DNA from: Ideonella sp.
GTDB taxonomy: Bacteria > Pseudomonadota > Gammaproteobacteria > Burkholderiales > Burkholderiaceae_C
Length of the DNA: 64,000 nucleotides
Assembly: GCA_015075545.1 (NCBI GenBank)
Contig: JABTUC010000004.1
Span: forward strand, 186,001-250,000
Direction of reading: 5' to 3'
Shown here: one piece after another, positions 1-8,588 of the stretch
Layout of the letters: each line of letters opens with the position of its first letter
Numbering within the stretch: position 1 is the first letter of the stretch
Notes under the pieces: model-generated
The model's input: only the letters and a program-made list of their open reading frames with translations
What the model was told of the DNA's origin: nothing
The model's database searches: none
Made by a program: the position numbers and the translations under genes

Positions 1-813
1 CCTGCTTCACGACTGCACTCACTGGGTGTTCCAGTAGTGCTCGACCAGCCAGAGGTTGGCGCCAACCTCATGGATCACCTCAACGCCCGCATCGTAATGC
101 GTTGCAAAGGCCCCTCTCTCAACGCCTTGCGACGGAGCCGCCTTCGCCTGGGCCTAGCGGGCCTGCGCTATCTGACTACGCGCCGCGGCCCCCTGGCGGG
201 AGGTCCGATGACAATGGGATTGTTCGCGCGCAGTCGGCCTAGCATTGCGACCGCAGACCTCCAGTTGCACTTCCTCGCTTTCAGCGCGGCAATGACGGCA
301 GGCTCCGTACACGCCTTCCCAGGCATGACCCTGTCCTGTGTCCCGAACCGACCGCTAAGTCGAGGTCGGCTCGAACTGGCCAGTAGCAACCCCATGGACG
401 CGCCGCGCATCCAGCCGAACTACTTGACCGAAACGGCCGACACCGAAGCACTTGTTGATGGACTGATGCTGGCTCGGGAGTTGTTCGCCACCAACGCGCT
501 GTCATCGCAAGGCGTTTCTGAGGTGATGCCGGGTGCCGAAGTTCACACGCGCGCACAGATGCTCGACTATGGGCGTGCCCACGCAGGGACCGCATTCCAC
601 GCCTGTGGAACCTGCCGTATGGGTGCGGATTCCGCTGCCGTTGTCGATCCGCGACTGCGTGTGCAAGGTATGGAAGGCCTGCGCATTGCGGATGCGTCCA
701 TTGTTCCGCGCATCATTTCGGGAAACACCAACGCTGTGTCGATTGTTATCGGCGAGAAAGCAGCAGATCTGCTGCTGGCCCGCGACGACACGATCGCCAC
801 TGCATCCGTGTGA
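1..813 (+). CDS. GMC-family FAD oxidoreductase, C-terminal part (cut by window start)
   Basis: The frame is open from base 1, so the gene starts left of the window; about 270 residues are visible. The opening residues contain a V-G-x-N-L-x-D-H block typical of the middle of glucose-methanol-choline oxidoreductases. The C-terminal signature is present: a catalytic-type His in HACGTCRMG (around base 598) and the SGNTNA segment (around 718) that carries the second active-site position. The family are flavoproteins that oxidise primary or secondary alcohols, including sugars, choline and hydroxymethylfurfural. The substrate cannot be read from this piece. It is the first visible member of a plus-strand group with an RraA-like aldolase, an amidohydrolase and an SDR, suggesting an early oxidation step in a catabolic route. 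Family confident, substrate unknown. Confidence 0.85.
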   Translation, partial: PASRLHSLGVPVVLDQPEVGANLMDHLNARIVMRCKGPSLNALRRSRLRLGLAGLRYLTTRRGPLAGGPMTMGLFARSRPSIATADLQLHFLAFSAAMTAGSVHAFPGMTLSCVPNRPLSRGRLELASSNPMDAPRIQPNYLTETADTEALVDGLMLARELFATNALSSQGVSEVMPGAEVHTRAQMLDYGRAHAGTAFHACGTCRMGADSAAVVDPRLRVQGMEGLRIADASIVPRIISGNTNAVSIVIGEKAADLLLARDDTIATASV

Positions 814-874
814 CTGATTCCGGGGCAGTGGTTCCTATACTGCCCCCAAGTCCTCTCATCTGGAGACTACGCTC

Positions 875-1603
875 ATGCCACCATCCAAGGCTCCGATCGA
901 CCCGCCGCCAAAGGAACTGCTCGAGCAACTGGCAATGCTCGACACGCCAACGATCTGCAACGCCCTGGAGCTCATTGCGCCTGAACGACGTGCGACAGGA
1001 TTCACAACCGAGGGCCTGACCTGTCTGTACCCATCGCTCGCGCCTATGGTGGGCTATGCCCGTACCGCCACGATGCGCTCGATCCATCCGCTGCGCCTGG
1101 CGCCGGAGGAGATCAGCAAGCGAACTATGGCCTACTACGAATACATCGCGGAAGGAGGGCCGCGGCCCTCAATTTGCATCATCCAGGACCTCGATGGCGC
1201 ACGCGCCGGGTTCGGCGCCTTCTGGGGCGAGGTCAATAGCCACATCCACCTGGGACTCGGTTGTCGCGGTGTAGTGACCGATGGCAGCGTGCGTGACGTG
1301 GATGGCAATGCGGAGAGGTTCCAGATGCTCTGCCGCATGGTCGTGCCGTCACATGCCCATTACCACATCGTCAGCTTCGGCGAGGCGGTTTCTGTGGCCG
1401 GCGCCAGCTTCGACCACGGCGATCTGGTTCATGCCGACCGCCATGGGGCGGTCGTGATTCCTGCGCAGCACGCTGCGGCGATCCCCGCCGTCGCAGAAAC
1501 TCTGAGTCGCCGGGAAGCAGTGATCATCGCCGCCAGCAAAGCGCCGGGTTTCGATATTGCCAGCCTGCGGCGCGCTATCGGGAGCGCTCGCGAGATTCAC
1601 TGA
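875..1603 (+). CDS. RraA-like aldolase/decarboxylase family protein
   Basis: This 242-residue protein belongs to the RraA / 4-hydroxy-4-methyl-2-oxoglutarate (HMG) aldolase family. The diagnostic stretch is FWGEVNSHIHLGLG followed by VVTDGSVRDVD. The Arg-Asp pair in GSVRDVD matches the substrate-binding Arg and metal-linked Asp of characterised HMG/CHA aldolases. Such enzymes cleave or decarboxylate 2-oxo-dicarboxylic acids such as oxaloacetate or HMG. RraA itself is shorter, about 160 residues, and inhibits RNase E; the length and catabolic setting here favour the enzyme role. It starts 61 bases after the GMC gene and ends 16 bases before the amidohydrolase. Exact substrate unknown. Confidence 0.8.
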   Translation: MPPSKAPIDPPPKELLEQLAMLDTPTICNALELIAPERRATGFTTEGLTCLYPSLAPMVGYARTATMRSIHPLRLAPEEISKRTMAYYEYIAEGGPRPSICIIQDLDGARAGFGAFWGEVNSHIHLGLGCRGVVTDGSVRDVDGNAERFQMLCRMVVPSHAHYHIVSFGEAVSVAGASFDHGDLVHADRHGAVVIPAQHAAAIPAVAETLSRREAVIIAASKAPGFDIASLRRAIGSAREIH

Positions 1604-1619
1604 ATCCTGCCGAGCAGCG

Positions 1620-2531
1620 ATGTTTCCGATCGTCGACGCTCATCACCATCTGTGGGAGCCTGGCGAAGAGCGTTACCCGTGGATGCACGCGGGCGTCGCG
1701 AAGTTCATGGGCCCCACTGCTCCCGTCTGCACGCGCTACGACATCGAGAGCTTTTGCCGCGAGGTGGACAGCTCCGGCGATTTGCATCTGCTGGCCTCCG
1801 TCCATCTGCAATGTGGCAGGCGTCCAGAGGATCCAGCCGAGGAGACCGCGTGGGTTCAGCAGCAGGCTAGTCGGGCTGGCCTGCCGATGGCCATAGTTGG
1901 CTATGCAGACTTGGCAGACCCGGAACTCGAATCACTGCTCAATGCACACCTGCAATGCGCAGGATTCAGGGGAGTGAGGCAGATGCTCAACTGGCACGAG
2001 CATGTCGACCGCTACCGGTTGTGCGAACGTGGCGACTTTCTCGTCGATGCCGCATGGCGGCGTGGTTACGCGCGCCTCGGCGAGCGCGGTCTCACCTTCG
2101 ACCTGCAGGTCAATCCGTGGCAACTCGAGGCCGCAGCCAACTTGGCCCGAGATCATCCCCAAACAACCATGGTCGTCAACCACGCCGGCCTACCCTTCGA
2201 CAACAACGAGGCACGACGTGCTTGGCATTGCGGTATGGCCGCGCTGGCCGACCAGCCACAGGTATTCGTGAAGTTTTCTGGGCTCGGCATGATCGACCCG
2301 CACTGGACCGCAGCAAGCGTTCGTCCCCTCTTCAACGAGCTGCTACGGCTGTTCGGTGCACACCGGATCATGTTCGGTTCCAACTTTCCGATCGACCGTC
2401 TGTACAAGCAGTATGCCGAGATCTTCTCCATCTACCGCACCCTGACCGAAGGCCTCGACGAGACACAGCGCATGGATCTCTTCCACCGGACGGCAAGCCG
2501 CGTGTACCGCCTCGAAACTACCGGACCGTAG
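1620..2531 (+). CDS. Amidohydrolase-2 family (COG3618) lactonase-like hydrolase
   Basis: I chose the ATG at 1620, which gives 303 residues beginning MFPIVDAHHHLWEP. The longer frame from 1557 overlaps the upstream gene and adds unlike sequence. The N-terminal HHH motif, a central VNHAGLP segment and the C-terminal FGSNFPIDRLY segment are the hallmarks of the TIM-barrel group that includes 2-pyrone-4,6-dicarboxylate hydrolase (LigI) and L-fuconolactonase. LigI has an Asp where this protein has Asn in GSNFP, with an Asp three residues later; I believe many family members show GSNFP. Beside an aldolase and a dehydrogenase, hydrolysis of a lactone or cyclic ester is the likeliest job. Substrate not readable. 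Confidence 0.8.
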   Translation: MFPIVDAHHHLWEPGEERYPWMHAGVAKFMGPTAPVCTRYDIESFCREVDSSGDLHLLASVHLQCGRRPEDPAEETAWVQQQASRAGLPMAIVGYADLADPELESLLNAHLQCAGFRGVRQMLNWHEHVDRYRLCERGDFLVDAAWRRGYARLGERGLTFDLQVNPWQLEAAANLARDHPQTTMVVNHAGLPFDNNEARRAWHCGMAALADQPQVFVKFSGLGMIDPHWTAASVRPLFNELLRLFGAHRIMFGSNFPIDRLYKQYAEIFSIYRTLTEGLDETQRMDLFHRTASRVYRLETTGP

Positions 2532-2534
2532 CTG

Positions 2535-3302
2535 ATGAACGATTCGGCCATCTACCCCAGCCTTCGCGCGCGCTCCGTTTTCATCAGCGGTGGGGGAAGC
2601 GGCATCGGCGCCAGTCTCGTCGAGCACTTTGCGCAACAGGGAGCTCGAGTGGGTTTCGTCGACGTCGCCGACGCTCCTTCGCATCGACTGTGCGAGCGGC
2701 TGGCGCAGCAAGGACTCACCCGGCCGGTGTTCGAGCATTGTGATGTGACCGACATCGAAGCTCTTCAGCGGTCAATCAGACGCGTCGCCGCAAGCTGCGG
2801 CGACATCGACGTACTTGTCAATAATGCGGCCAATGACGTGCGACACGGCCTCGCCGACCTCACGCCGGCGCGCTGGCAGGAATTGATGGACGTGAACCTG
2901 CGCCACCATGCGTTTGCAGCGCAGGCTGTTTACGAAGGCATGCGTCGAAAAGGTGTGGGCTCCATCGTCAATCTCAGTTCAGTGACTTGGCTAAAGGGGA
3001 CCACTGGCCTGCCGGTTTACGTTGCGGCAAAGGCGGCCATAGTCGGCCTGACGAAAGCTCTGGCGCGCGAGTTCGGACCACATGGGATCCGGGTCAACGC
3101 TGTATTGCCGGGCTGGGTCATGACAGAGCGCCAGTTGACGCGCTGGCTGACTCCGGAGGCGGAGGTGCGCCTACTGCAGAATCAGTGCCTCAAGGAAAAA
3201 TTGGATCCTGCGGATATCGCCCGCATGGTGCTGTTCCTGGCCGCCGAGGACAGCCGCCTGATCAGCGCCCAGAGTTTCGTGGTTGATGCTGGGGCCACCT
3301 GA
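2535..3302 (+). CDS. SDR-family NAD(P)-dependent oxidoreductase
   Basis: This 255-residue classical short-chain dehydrogenase begins three bases after the amidohydrolase stop. The cofactor motif is SGGGSGIGA near residue 18. NNAA follows near residue 97, the catalytic Ser lies in NLSSVTW, and Tyr-x-x-x-Lys lies in VYVAAKAA. The ending FVVDAGAT is the usual C-terminal form. These proteins interconvert alcohols and ketones. Tight spacing to the RraA-like and lactonase-like genes suggests a shared pathway, probably sugar-acid or ring-cleavage-product catabolism. The gene faces the FAD dehydrogenase at 3331-4713; the 28 bases between them contain only a weak G/C hairpin. Confidence 0.85.
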   Translation: MNDSAIYPSLRARSVFISGGGSGIGASLVEHFAQQGARVGFVDVADAPSHRLCERLAQQGLTRPVFEHCDVTDIEALQRSIRRVAASCGDIDVLVNNAANDVRHGLADLTPARWQELMDVNLRHHAFAAQAVYEGMRRKGVGSIVNLSSVTWLKGTTGLPVYVAAKAAIVGLTKALAREFGPHGIRVNAVLPGWVMTERQLTRWLTPEAEVRLLQNQCLKEKLDPADIARMVLFLAAEDSRLISAQSFVVDAGAT

Positions 3303-3330
3303 TCCCGCGCTTAAGGCGCGTCGGCGCGCA

Positions 3331-4713
3331 TCACAGAATCTTGCCCGGGTTGAGGATTCCAGACGGATCCAATGCGCGCTTGACTGCCCGCATGACGGCA
3401 ATTTCCTGTGGAGTGCGCGTGAACTCGAGGTAGGTCTTCTTGTCGAGTCCGATACCGTGCTCCGCCGACACCGATCCGCGGAGCGCCTTCAACGGCTCGT
3501 AGACAATGTGCTCGATGTCGTGTCTGTTGCTCGTGTCGCCACAGGAAATTGCCAGGTGCAAATTGCCATCGCCCAGATGGCCGTAGGCGATCACTGTCGG
3601 CAACTGCCAGCGTTCCGCCAGCGTCGCACGGAGACCCTCGACATAGCGCTCCATCGCAGGCAGGGGAAGGCTGATGTCGAAGACGAAGAGCGGATTCAAC
3701 GTCTTGAGGTAGTGCACGTCATCGCGGATCCGCCACAGACTTGCCCGTTCGGTCTCGCTTTGCGCGAGTACGGCATCCGCGATCAGATTCTCCTCGAGAC
3801 AGGATTGCAGGATCATCTGGAAACCGGAATCGTCGGCAGCGTCGGTGGAGCCTTCGCATTCGATCAGCGCGTAGAACGGGTGAGTCTGCGAGAGGGGTGC
3901 AGGTCGTCGCCCAGGCGCAGTGAGCAGCAGGTAATAGTCGCGCCACATGATCTCGAAGGAACTCAGAGTTCCGCCAGAACCCGCGCGCACGCGCTGGAGC
4001 ACCGTCGCGACCGACGAGAAATCGGGGAACGCTGCCAGGACTGTCTGCCGGGTGCGCGGACCGGGATGCAGGCGAAGGATTGCGCGCGTCACCACGCCGA
4101 GCGTGCCTTCCGTACCGATGAACAACTGCTTGATGTCAAGGCCCGTGTTGTTCTTCAGGATCTTGAACAGAGAGGAGATCACTTCGCCGTTGGCCAGGAC
4201 GACCTCGAGACCGAGCACCAGGTCTCGGGTCATTCCGTAGCGCAGCACCTTGTTGCCTCCCGCATTGGTGGCGATGTTCCCGCCGATGGTGGCGGATCCA
4301 CGGGCACCCAGATCCAGCGCGAATAGCAGCCCGTGGGCCTCGGCGGCCTCCTGGATGGCCTGCAGAGGTACCCCTGCCTGCACCGTCATGGTCTGGGATT
4401 CGGTATCGATCTCTTCGATGCGATTCATGCGCTCCAGCGAAAGCGCAATCTCACTGGGGCCAACCAGCGTTCCCCCGACCAGGCCGGTCATACCAGCGCG
4501 CGGCACCACCGCTTGACCGGCCTCGTGGCACAGTTGCAGCACGCGTGCGACCTCCAGCGTGGATGCAGGCCGCACCAGCGCCCCCGCCTCGCATCCACTC
4601 TGGATCAGCCGTGATACCGGGCGCTGGCGTACGGCCTCTCCGGTCAGCACTGCCAGCGGTCCGAGTTCAGCACGCAGTCGCTGCAAAAGGGCTTCCACGG
4701 CAATCTCCCCCAA
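3331..4713 (-). CDS. FAD-linked (GlcD/D-lactate dehydrogenase-type) oxidoreductase
   Basis: This 460-residue member of the FAD-binding-4 family has a PCMH-type FAD domain with VVPRAGMTGLVGG near residue 72 and DLGARGSATIGGN near residue 135. The FAD-oxidase C domain ends with YGHLGDGNLHLAI and EHGIGLDKK. Relatives include glycolate oxidase GlcD, D-lactate dehydrogenase (cytochrome) and D-2-hydroxyglutarate dehydrogenase, which oxidise D-2-hydroxy acids and pass electrons to the respiratory chain. It is the last gene of the long minus-strand operon, 22 bases after the second transporter ATPase. That position suggests it oxidises a hydroxy-acid intermediate of that pathway. Substrate is an inference. 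Confidence 0.85.
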   Translation of the reverse strand: MGEIAVEALLQRLRAELGPLAVLTGEAVRQRPVSRLIQSGCEAGALVRPASTLEVARVLQLCHEAGQAVVPRAGMTGLVGGTLVGPSEIALSLERMNRIEEIDTESQTMTVQAGVPLQAIQEAAEAHGLLFALDLGARGSATIGGNIATNAGGNKVLRYGMTRDLVLGLEVVLANGEVISSLFKILKNNTGLDIKQLFIGTEGTLGVVTRAILRLHPGPRTRQTVLAAFPDFSSVATVLQRVRAGSGGTLSSFEIMWRDYYLLLTAPGRRPAPLSQTHPFYALIECEGSTDAADDSGFQMILQSCLEENLIADAVLAQSETERASLWRIRDDVHYLKTLNPLFVFDISLPLPAMERYVEGLRATLAERWQLPTVIAYGHLGDGNLHLAISCGDTSNRHDIEHIVYEPLKALRGSVSAEHGIGLDKKTYLEFTRTPQEIAVMRAVKRALDPSGILNPGKIL

Positions 4714-4735
4714 TCAACGGTTCGGGATTCTTCGC

Positions 4736-5761
4736 TTACGACACGACCTCGATCGGCGGAAGCGTGTCGGCAAAGAAGCAAGCCACCTGTCGTTCACCGC
4801 CGGAAGTCAGCAGTTCAGCCTGCATAGGCGTGAGCGGCGGCACCGACTTGGTACAGATGGGCTGTGCGTAAGGGCACCGAGGGTGGAATGCGCAGCCGGA
4901 GGGAGGCGAAGACGGATTGGGTAGGTCGCCCACGATGTCCTCTGCACGGCTGGGAACCGAAGGATCTGGGCGCGGAATGGCAGCCAGCAATGCCCTTGTG
5001 TACGGGTGTCGCGGATCCTGGAAGATTCGCTCTACGGATCCGTACTCGACGATCCTACCTAGGTAGACGATGGCGACCCGATCGCAAACGTACTCGATGA
5101 TTGCCAGGTCGTGCGAAATGATGAGGTAGCTCAGCCCGAATTCTTGCCGCAGATCAGCCATCAGGTTGAGGATCTGCGCGCGCACGGACACGTCCAGCGC
5201 GCTGACTGGTTCGTCGGCCACCACCAACTGCGGCCTCAAGGCAAGCGCGCGCGCTATACCGATACGTTGCCGCTGCCCGCCCGAGAACTCATGCGGAAAC
5301 TGTCGTGCCTGGGTAGCCGACAGGCCGACCCGCTCGAGGAGTCCGAGCGCCTGTGCATCGGCTTCGGTGCGCGACAGCTTGCCGAGCGCGTCGAGCGGCT
5401 CCCGCACCAGTTCTCGCGCCCGCAGGCGTGGGTCCAGCGACGAGTACGGATCCTGAAACACAAACTGCATGGACCGACGGGCCTCGCGCAAGGCCCGTCC
5501 GCGTAGGTGCGTCACGTCCTGGCCTCGAAGCAGGATTCGCCCCTCGGTCGGCTCCAGCAGGCGCAGAATGCAGCGTGCGAGCGTGGTCTTGCCACAGCCG
5601 CTCTCGCCCACGATTCCAAGTGTCTCACCCCTCCTCAATGACAAGCTGATGTCGTTCACTGCAAACACGTACTCCCGCGGCGCCAACGGCTTTCGCCGAC
5701 GAAGTGGATAGCGCTTGCTGAGGTTCTGCACCTCAAGCAACAGCTCGCTGTCGTGCTTCAT
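4736..5761 (-). CDS. Oligopeptide/dipeptide-type ABC transporter ATP-binding protein (DppF/OppF-like)
   Basis: 341 residues. The Walker A motif is GESGCGKTT near residue 53, the ABC signature is FSGGQRQRIGIARAL, and Walker B with the following LVVADEPVSALDV is present. The C-terminal oligopeptide-transporter extension contains a Cys-rich GCAFHPRCPYAQPIC segment. It powers uptake together with the DppD-like ATPase and two permeases encoded just upstream (15-base gap to 5777-6790). No DppA/OppA-type receptor gene lies in the operon. The family also imports non-peptide solutes such as nickel, heme, glutathione and opines, so a peptide substrate should not be assumed. Confidence 0.9.
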   Translation of the reverse strand: MKHDSELLLEVQNLSKRYPLRRRKPLAPREYVFAVNDISLSLRRGETLGIVGESGCGKTTLARCILRLLEPTEGRILLRGQDVTHLRGRALREARRSMQFVFQDPYSSLDPRLRARELVREPLDALGKLSRTEADAQALGLLERVGLSATQARQFPHEFSGGQRQRIGIARALALRPQLVVADEPVSALDVSVRAQILNLMADLRQEFGLSYLIISHDLAIIEYVCDRVAIVYLGRIVEYGSVERIFQDPRHPYTRALLAAIPRPDPSVPSRAEDIVGDLPNPSSPPSGCAFHPRCPYAQPICTKSVPPLTPMQAELLTSGGERQVACFFADTLPPIEVVS

Positions 5762-5776
5762 GCAACGCCTCGAGAA

Positions 5777-6790
5777 TCACTTTGCCGGGGCACGGACCCA
5801 GCAGGCAACGGCGTGCCCATTCGGCCCGGCCTCGAGACTCGGGGCGGACAGCGCACAGCGTGGCTGCGCCAGTGCACAGCGCGGTTCGAAACGACATCCC
5901 TGATAGACGACGTCGATGTCGGGGACGCTGCCCGGTATCTCAGGCAGGCGCTGCTGGCCCTTGCGGCGCCAGCGCTCACCCAAGCGCGGCACAGAAGCTA
6001 AAAGCCCCTCGGTGTACGGATGCATCGGATGTTGGAATACCTCGCGGACCGTTCCGGTTTCAACGATACGGCCGCCGTACATCACGGCCACTCGGTGGGC
6101 GTACTGTGCCACCAGCCCCATGTCGTGAGTGATGAGCAACACAGCAACTCCGAGTGTGCGTCTCAGCCCGTCGATCAGGTTCAGCACCTGGGCCTGGATG
6201 GTCACGTCAAGCGCTGTAGTAGGTTCGTCCGCGATCAGCACTTTCGGGGTGTATGCCAACGCCATTGCGATCATCGCTCGCTGACGCATTCCGCCGCTGA
6301 GTTCGTGCGGGTAGCGTCTCTGTACACCCACCGGATCGGGAATACGCACCGTCGACAACAGCTCCAGAACTCGCGCTCGCGTGGCCGCTCCAGCGCCGTC
6401 TCCATGCGCCAAGAACACTTCGAGCACCTGATCTCCGATCGTGTGGCACGGATTCAGGGCAGACAACGGCTCCTGGAAGACCATTGACATCTCGCGCCCT
6501 CGGATTCGACGCATCTCGGCGTCCGGGAGCGCGCGCAGGTTCCAACCATTCAGGAGTATCTTTCCGCCGCTCACCCGCCCTGCGTGGCGATCGATCAAGC
6601 GCAGCAGCGACAGTGCCATCACTGTCTTGCCGGAACCAGATTCACCCACCAAACCCAGCACCTCGCCCCGGTACAGGCTGAAGGACACTCCATCCACAGC
6701 ACGCCGGGCCGATGCCCCGATGCCGAATTCCGTCGTCAGGTCTTGCACCTGAAGGACCGGCGTCTCGTGCTCCTCGACCGCCTCGCTCAT
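5777..6790 (-). CDS. Oligopeptide/dipeptide-type ABC transporter ATP-binding protein (DppD/OppD-like)
   Basis: 337 residues. Walker A is GESGSGKTV near residue 52, the signature is LSGGMRQRAMIAMAL, Walker B leads into LIADEPTTALDV, and a C-terminal Cys-containing extension (CRFEPRCALAQPRC) is typical of this subfamily. Its ATG overlaps the stop of the DppC-like permease by four bases, so translation is probably coupled. It forms the nucleotide-binding pair with the DppF-like protein. The ATPases are recognisable with high confidence; the transported compound is not. Confidence 0.9.
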   Translation of the reverse strand: MSEAVEEHETPVLQVQDLTTEFGIGASARRAVDGVSFSLYRGEVLGLVGESGSGKTVMALSLLRLIDRHAGRVSGGKILLNGWNLRALPDAEMRRIRGREMSMVFQEPLSALNPCHTIGDQVLEVFLAHGDGAGAATRARVLELLSTVRIPDPVGVQRRYPHELSGGMRQRAMIAMALAYTPKVLIADEPTTALDVTIQAQVLNLIDGLRRTLGVAVLLITHDMGLVAQYAHRVAVMYGGRIVETGTVREVFQHPMHPYTEGLLASVPRLGERWRRKGQQRLPEIPGSVPDIDVVYQGCRFEPRCALAQPRCALSAPSLEAGPNGHAVACWVRAPAK

Positions 6791-7614
6791 CGACGCTCTC
6801 TCTGCAACCGAGGGTCAAGGATGTCGCGCAAGGCATCACCCAGGAGGTTGAAGCCGACGAGCGTGGTGGTCAGCATCAGTCCCGGAAAAACCATCAGCCA
6901 CGGCACGCCGAGGATGTTCGTTCTCCCCTCCGCGAGCATGTTGCCCCATGAGGGATCGGGTGGCGTCACGCCGACCCCGAGAAAGGACAGGCCCGCCTCG
7001 ATCAGGATGGCGTCGGCAAGGAACACCGTGCAGGTCACGATCACCTGCGGCATGGCATTGGGCAGCAGGTGACGGCGAATGATCGCCGATGCCGTCTGAC
7101 CGCTCGCACGCGCAGCCTCCACGTAGTCCAGTTCGCGCAGCGCGAGGGTTTCGGCGCGGACCACTCGCGTGAATCGCGGCACGAAGAGCAAACTGATCGT
7201 CAGCGCCAAGTTCATCATGCTCGGGCCCAGCGCAGCGACCATGGCCAGCGCGAGGATGATGATCGGAAAACTCAGCAACATGTCGATGGGTCGCATGATC
7301 ATGGCCTCCACCCATCCGCGGAAGTAGCCGGCAACCATGCCCAGCAGCGTACCGACGACGCAACCGATGGCCACGCTGGCAAAACCGATCGCCAACGATG
7401 GACGCGCGCCCCAGATCATTCTCGACAGCACATCGCGCCCGAAGAAATCGGTACCCAGCAAATGATCCGCACCGGGTGGACGCATGCTGATCGCCGGATC
7501 GATGGCCAGCGGATCAAAAGGGGCTGCCCAGGGCGCTAGTAGAGCGACCAACAGGATGGCGACGATCACCGCGCCGCCGACCAGGGCCTTCGGGTTCTTG
7601 GTGACTGTGGACAA
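6787..7614 (-). CDS. DppC/OppC-type ABC transporter permease
   Basis: 275 residues. One N-terminal membrane segment (VGGAVIVAILLVALLAPWA) is followed by the OppC N-terminal region with LLGTDFFGRDVLSRMIWG. A BPD-transport-1 domain of several helices carries the EAA-loop-like segment YVEAARASGQTASAIIRRH. It pairs with the DppB-like permease encoded 10 bases upstream to form the inner-membrane channel. The 3' end overlaps the next gene by four bases. Length and motifs are normal for the family. Confidence 0.9.
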   Translation of the reverse strand: MSTVTKNPKALVGGAVIVAILLVALLAPWAAPFDPLAIDPAISMRPPGADHLLGTDFFGRDVLSRMIWGARPSLAIGFASVAIGCVVGTLLGMVAGYFRGWVEAMIMRPIDMLLSFPIIILALAMVAALGPSMMNLALTISLLFVPRFTRVVRAETLALRELDYVEAARASGQTASAIIRRHLLPNAMPQVIVTCTVFLADAILIEAGLSFLGVGVTPPDPSWGNMLAEGRTNILGVPWLMVFPGLMLTTTLVGFNLLGDALRDILDPRLQRERR

Positions 7615-7624
7615 TGGCGAAGGC

Positions 7625-8560
7625 TCAGGTACGGATGCGTGGATTCAGCGCACCGTAGAGCAGGTCAGTCAGGAAGTTCGTGAGGATGAACAGTCCGGCA
7701 AACACTGCCACGGCCGCCTGCACCTGCGGGTAGTCGCGCTGGAGGATTGCGTCCCAGATCATCGTGCCGACGCCTGGACGAGCAAACACCACCTCCACGA
7801 TGACTGCCCCTCCGAGCAGTTGCCCCACAGTCAGGCCCAGCACCGTGATCACCGAAAGAAGCGCGTTGCGCAGCGCGTGACGAATGATCACGGCAGGTTC
7901 GGCTACACCCTTGGCTCGTGCGGTGCGAATGTATTCGCGACCCAGGACTTCGAGCATGCTCGAGCGAGTCAGGCGCGTGGCAAGCCCGATAAAGCTTGCC
8001 GCTAGCGTCAACGCCGGCAATGCGATGTGGTGCAGTTGAGCGAGCCATCCTCCGTCACTGGCGGCCCCGTAGATCGGGAACCAGCCGAGCCAATAGGCGA
8101 ACAGGAGCAGGAGCAACAGCCCAAACCAGAACTGCGGCATCGACATCAGCAGGAACACCAGGACGGAGACACCGTAATCCACCCAGCTATCGCGCCACAC
8201 AGCACTGATCACCCCCGCGGGGATGCTCACCGCGATCACGACAACGATTGCGCTCGCGCACAGCATGAGAGTCGGCGGGAGCACCTCCAGCACCCGCTGC
8301 AGCGCCGGCGTCTTCATGACGATCGAGTTGCCCCAGTCTCCCTTCAGGAAGTCCGCCATGTAGTAGAGGTACTGCACGGGCAAGGCTCGATCCAGACCGA
8401 GTTGCGCGCGCAAGCGCTGCAGATCCGAGGCACTCGCGTCGGCGCCCAGCATTGCCTGCGCCGGATCTCCAGGAATGATCCGCAACAGAAGGAACAGGAT
8501 CGTGATGGCGCCGAGCAGCGTCGGCACCGCCCGCAACAGGAAGCGAAGGAGGATCGTCAC
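7625..8560 (-). CDS. DppB/OppB-type ABC transporter permease
   Basis: 311 residues with the standard DppB start, a first membrane helix followed by RIIPGDPAQAMLG. Its six-helix domain contains the EAA-loop segment YIRTARAKGVAEPAVIIRHALRN broken across helices four and five, and it ends LLYGALNPRIRT. It forms the channel with the DppC-like protein. It starts 28 bases after the stop of the NicX/M29-like gene, so the transporter is physically part of the catabolic operon rather than a separate unit. Confidence 0.9.
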   Translation of the reverse strand: MTILLRFLLRAVPTLLGAITILFLLLRIIPGDPAQAMLGADASASDLQRLRAQLGLDRALPVQYLYYMADFLKGDWGNSIVMKTPALQRVLEVLPPTLMLCASAIVVVIAVSIPAGVISAVWRDSWVDYGVSVLVFLLMSMPQFWFGLLLLLLFAYWLGWFPIYGAASDGGWLAQLHHIALPALTLAASFIGLATRLTRSSMLEVLGREYIRTARAKGVAEPAVIIRHALRNALLSVITVLGLTVGQLLGGAVIVEVVFARPGVGTMIWDAILQRDYPQVQAAVAVFAGLFILTNFLTDLLYGALNPRIRT

Positions 8561-8588
8561 GCCGTTCCCCGCCGACCGGGAATATCGC

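Noticed and set aside
3303-3330. Bidirectional terminator between the SDR and FAD dehydrogenase genes
   Set aside because: The CGCGC/GCGCG stem is short and there is no T-run on either strand.
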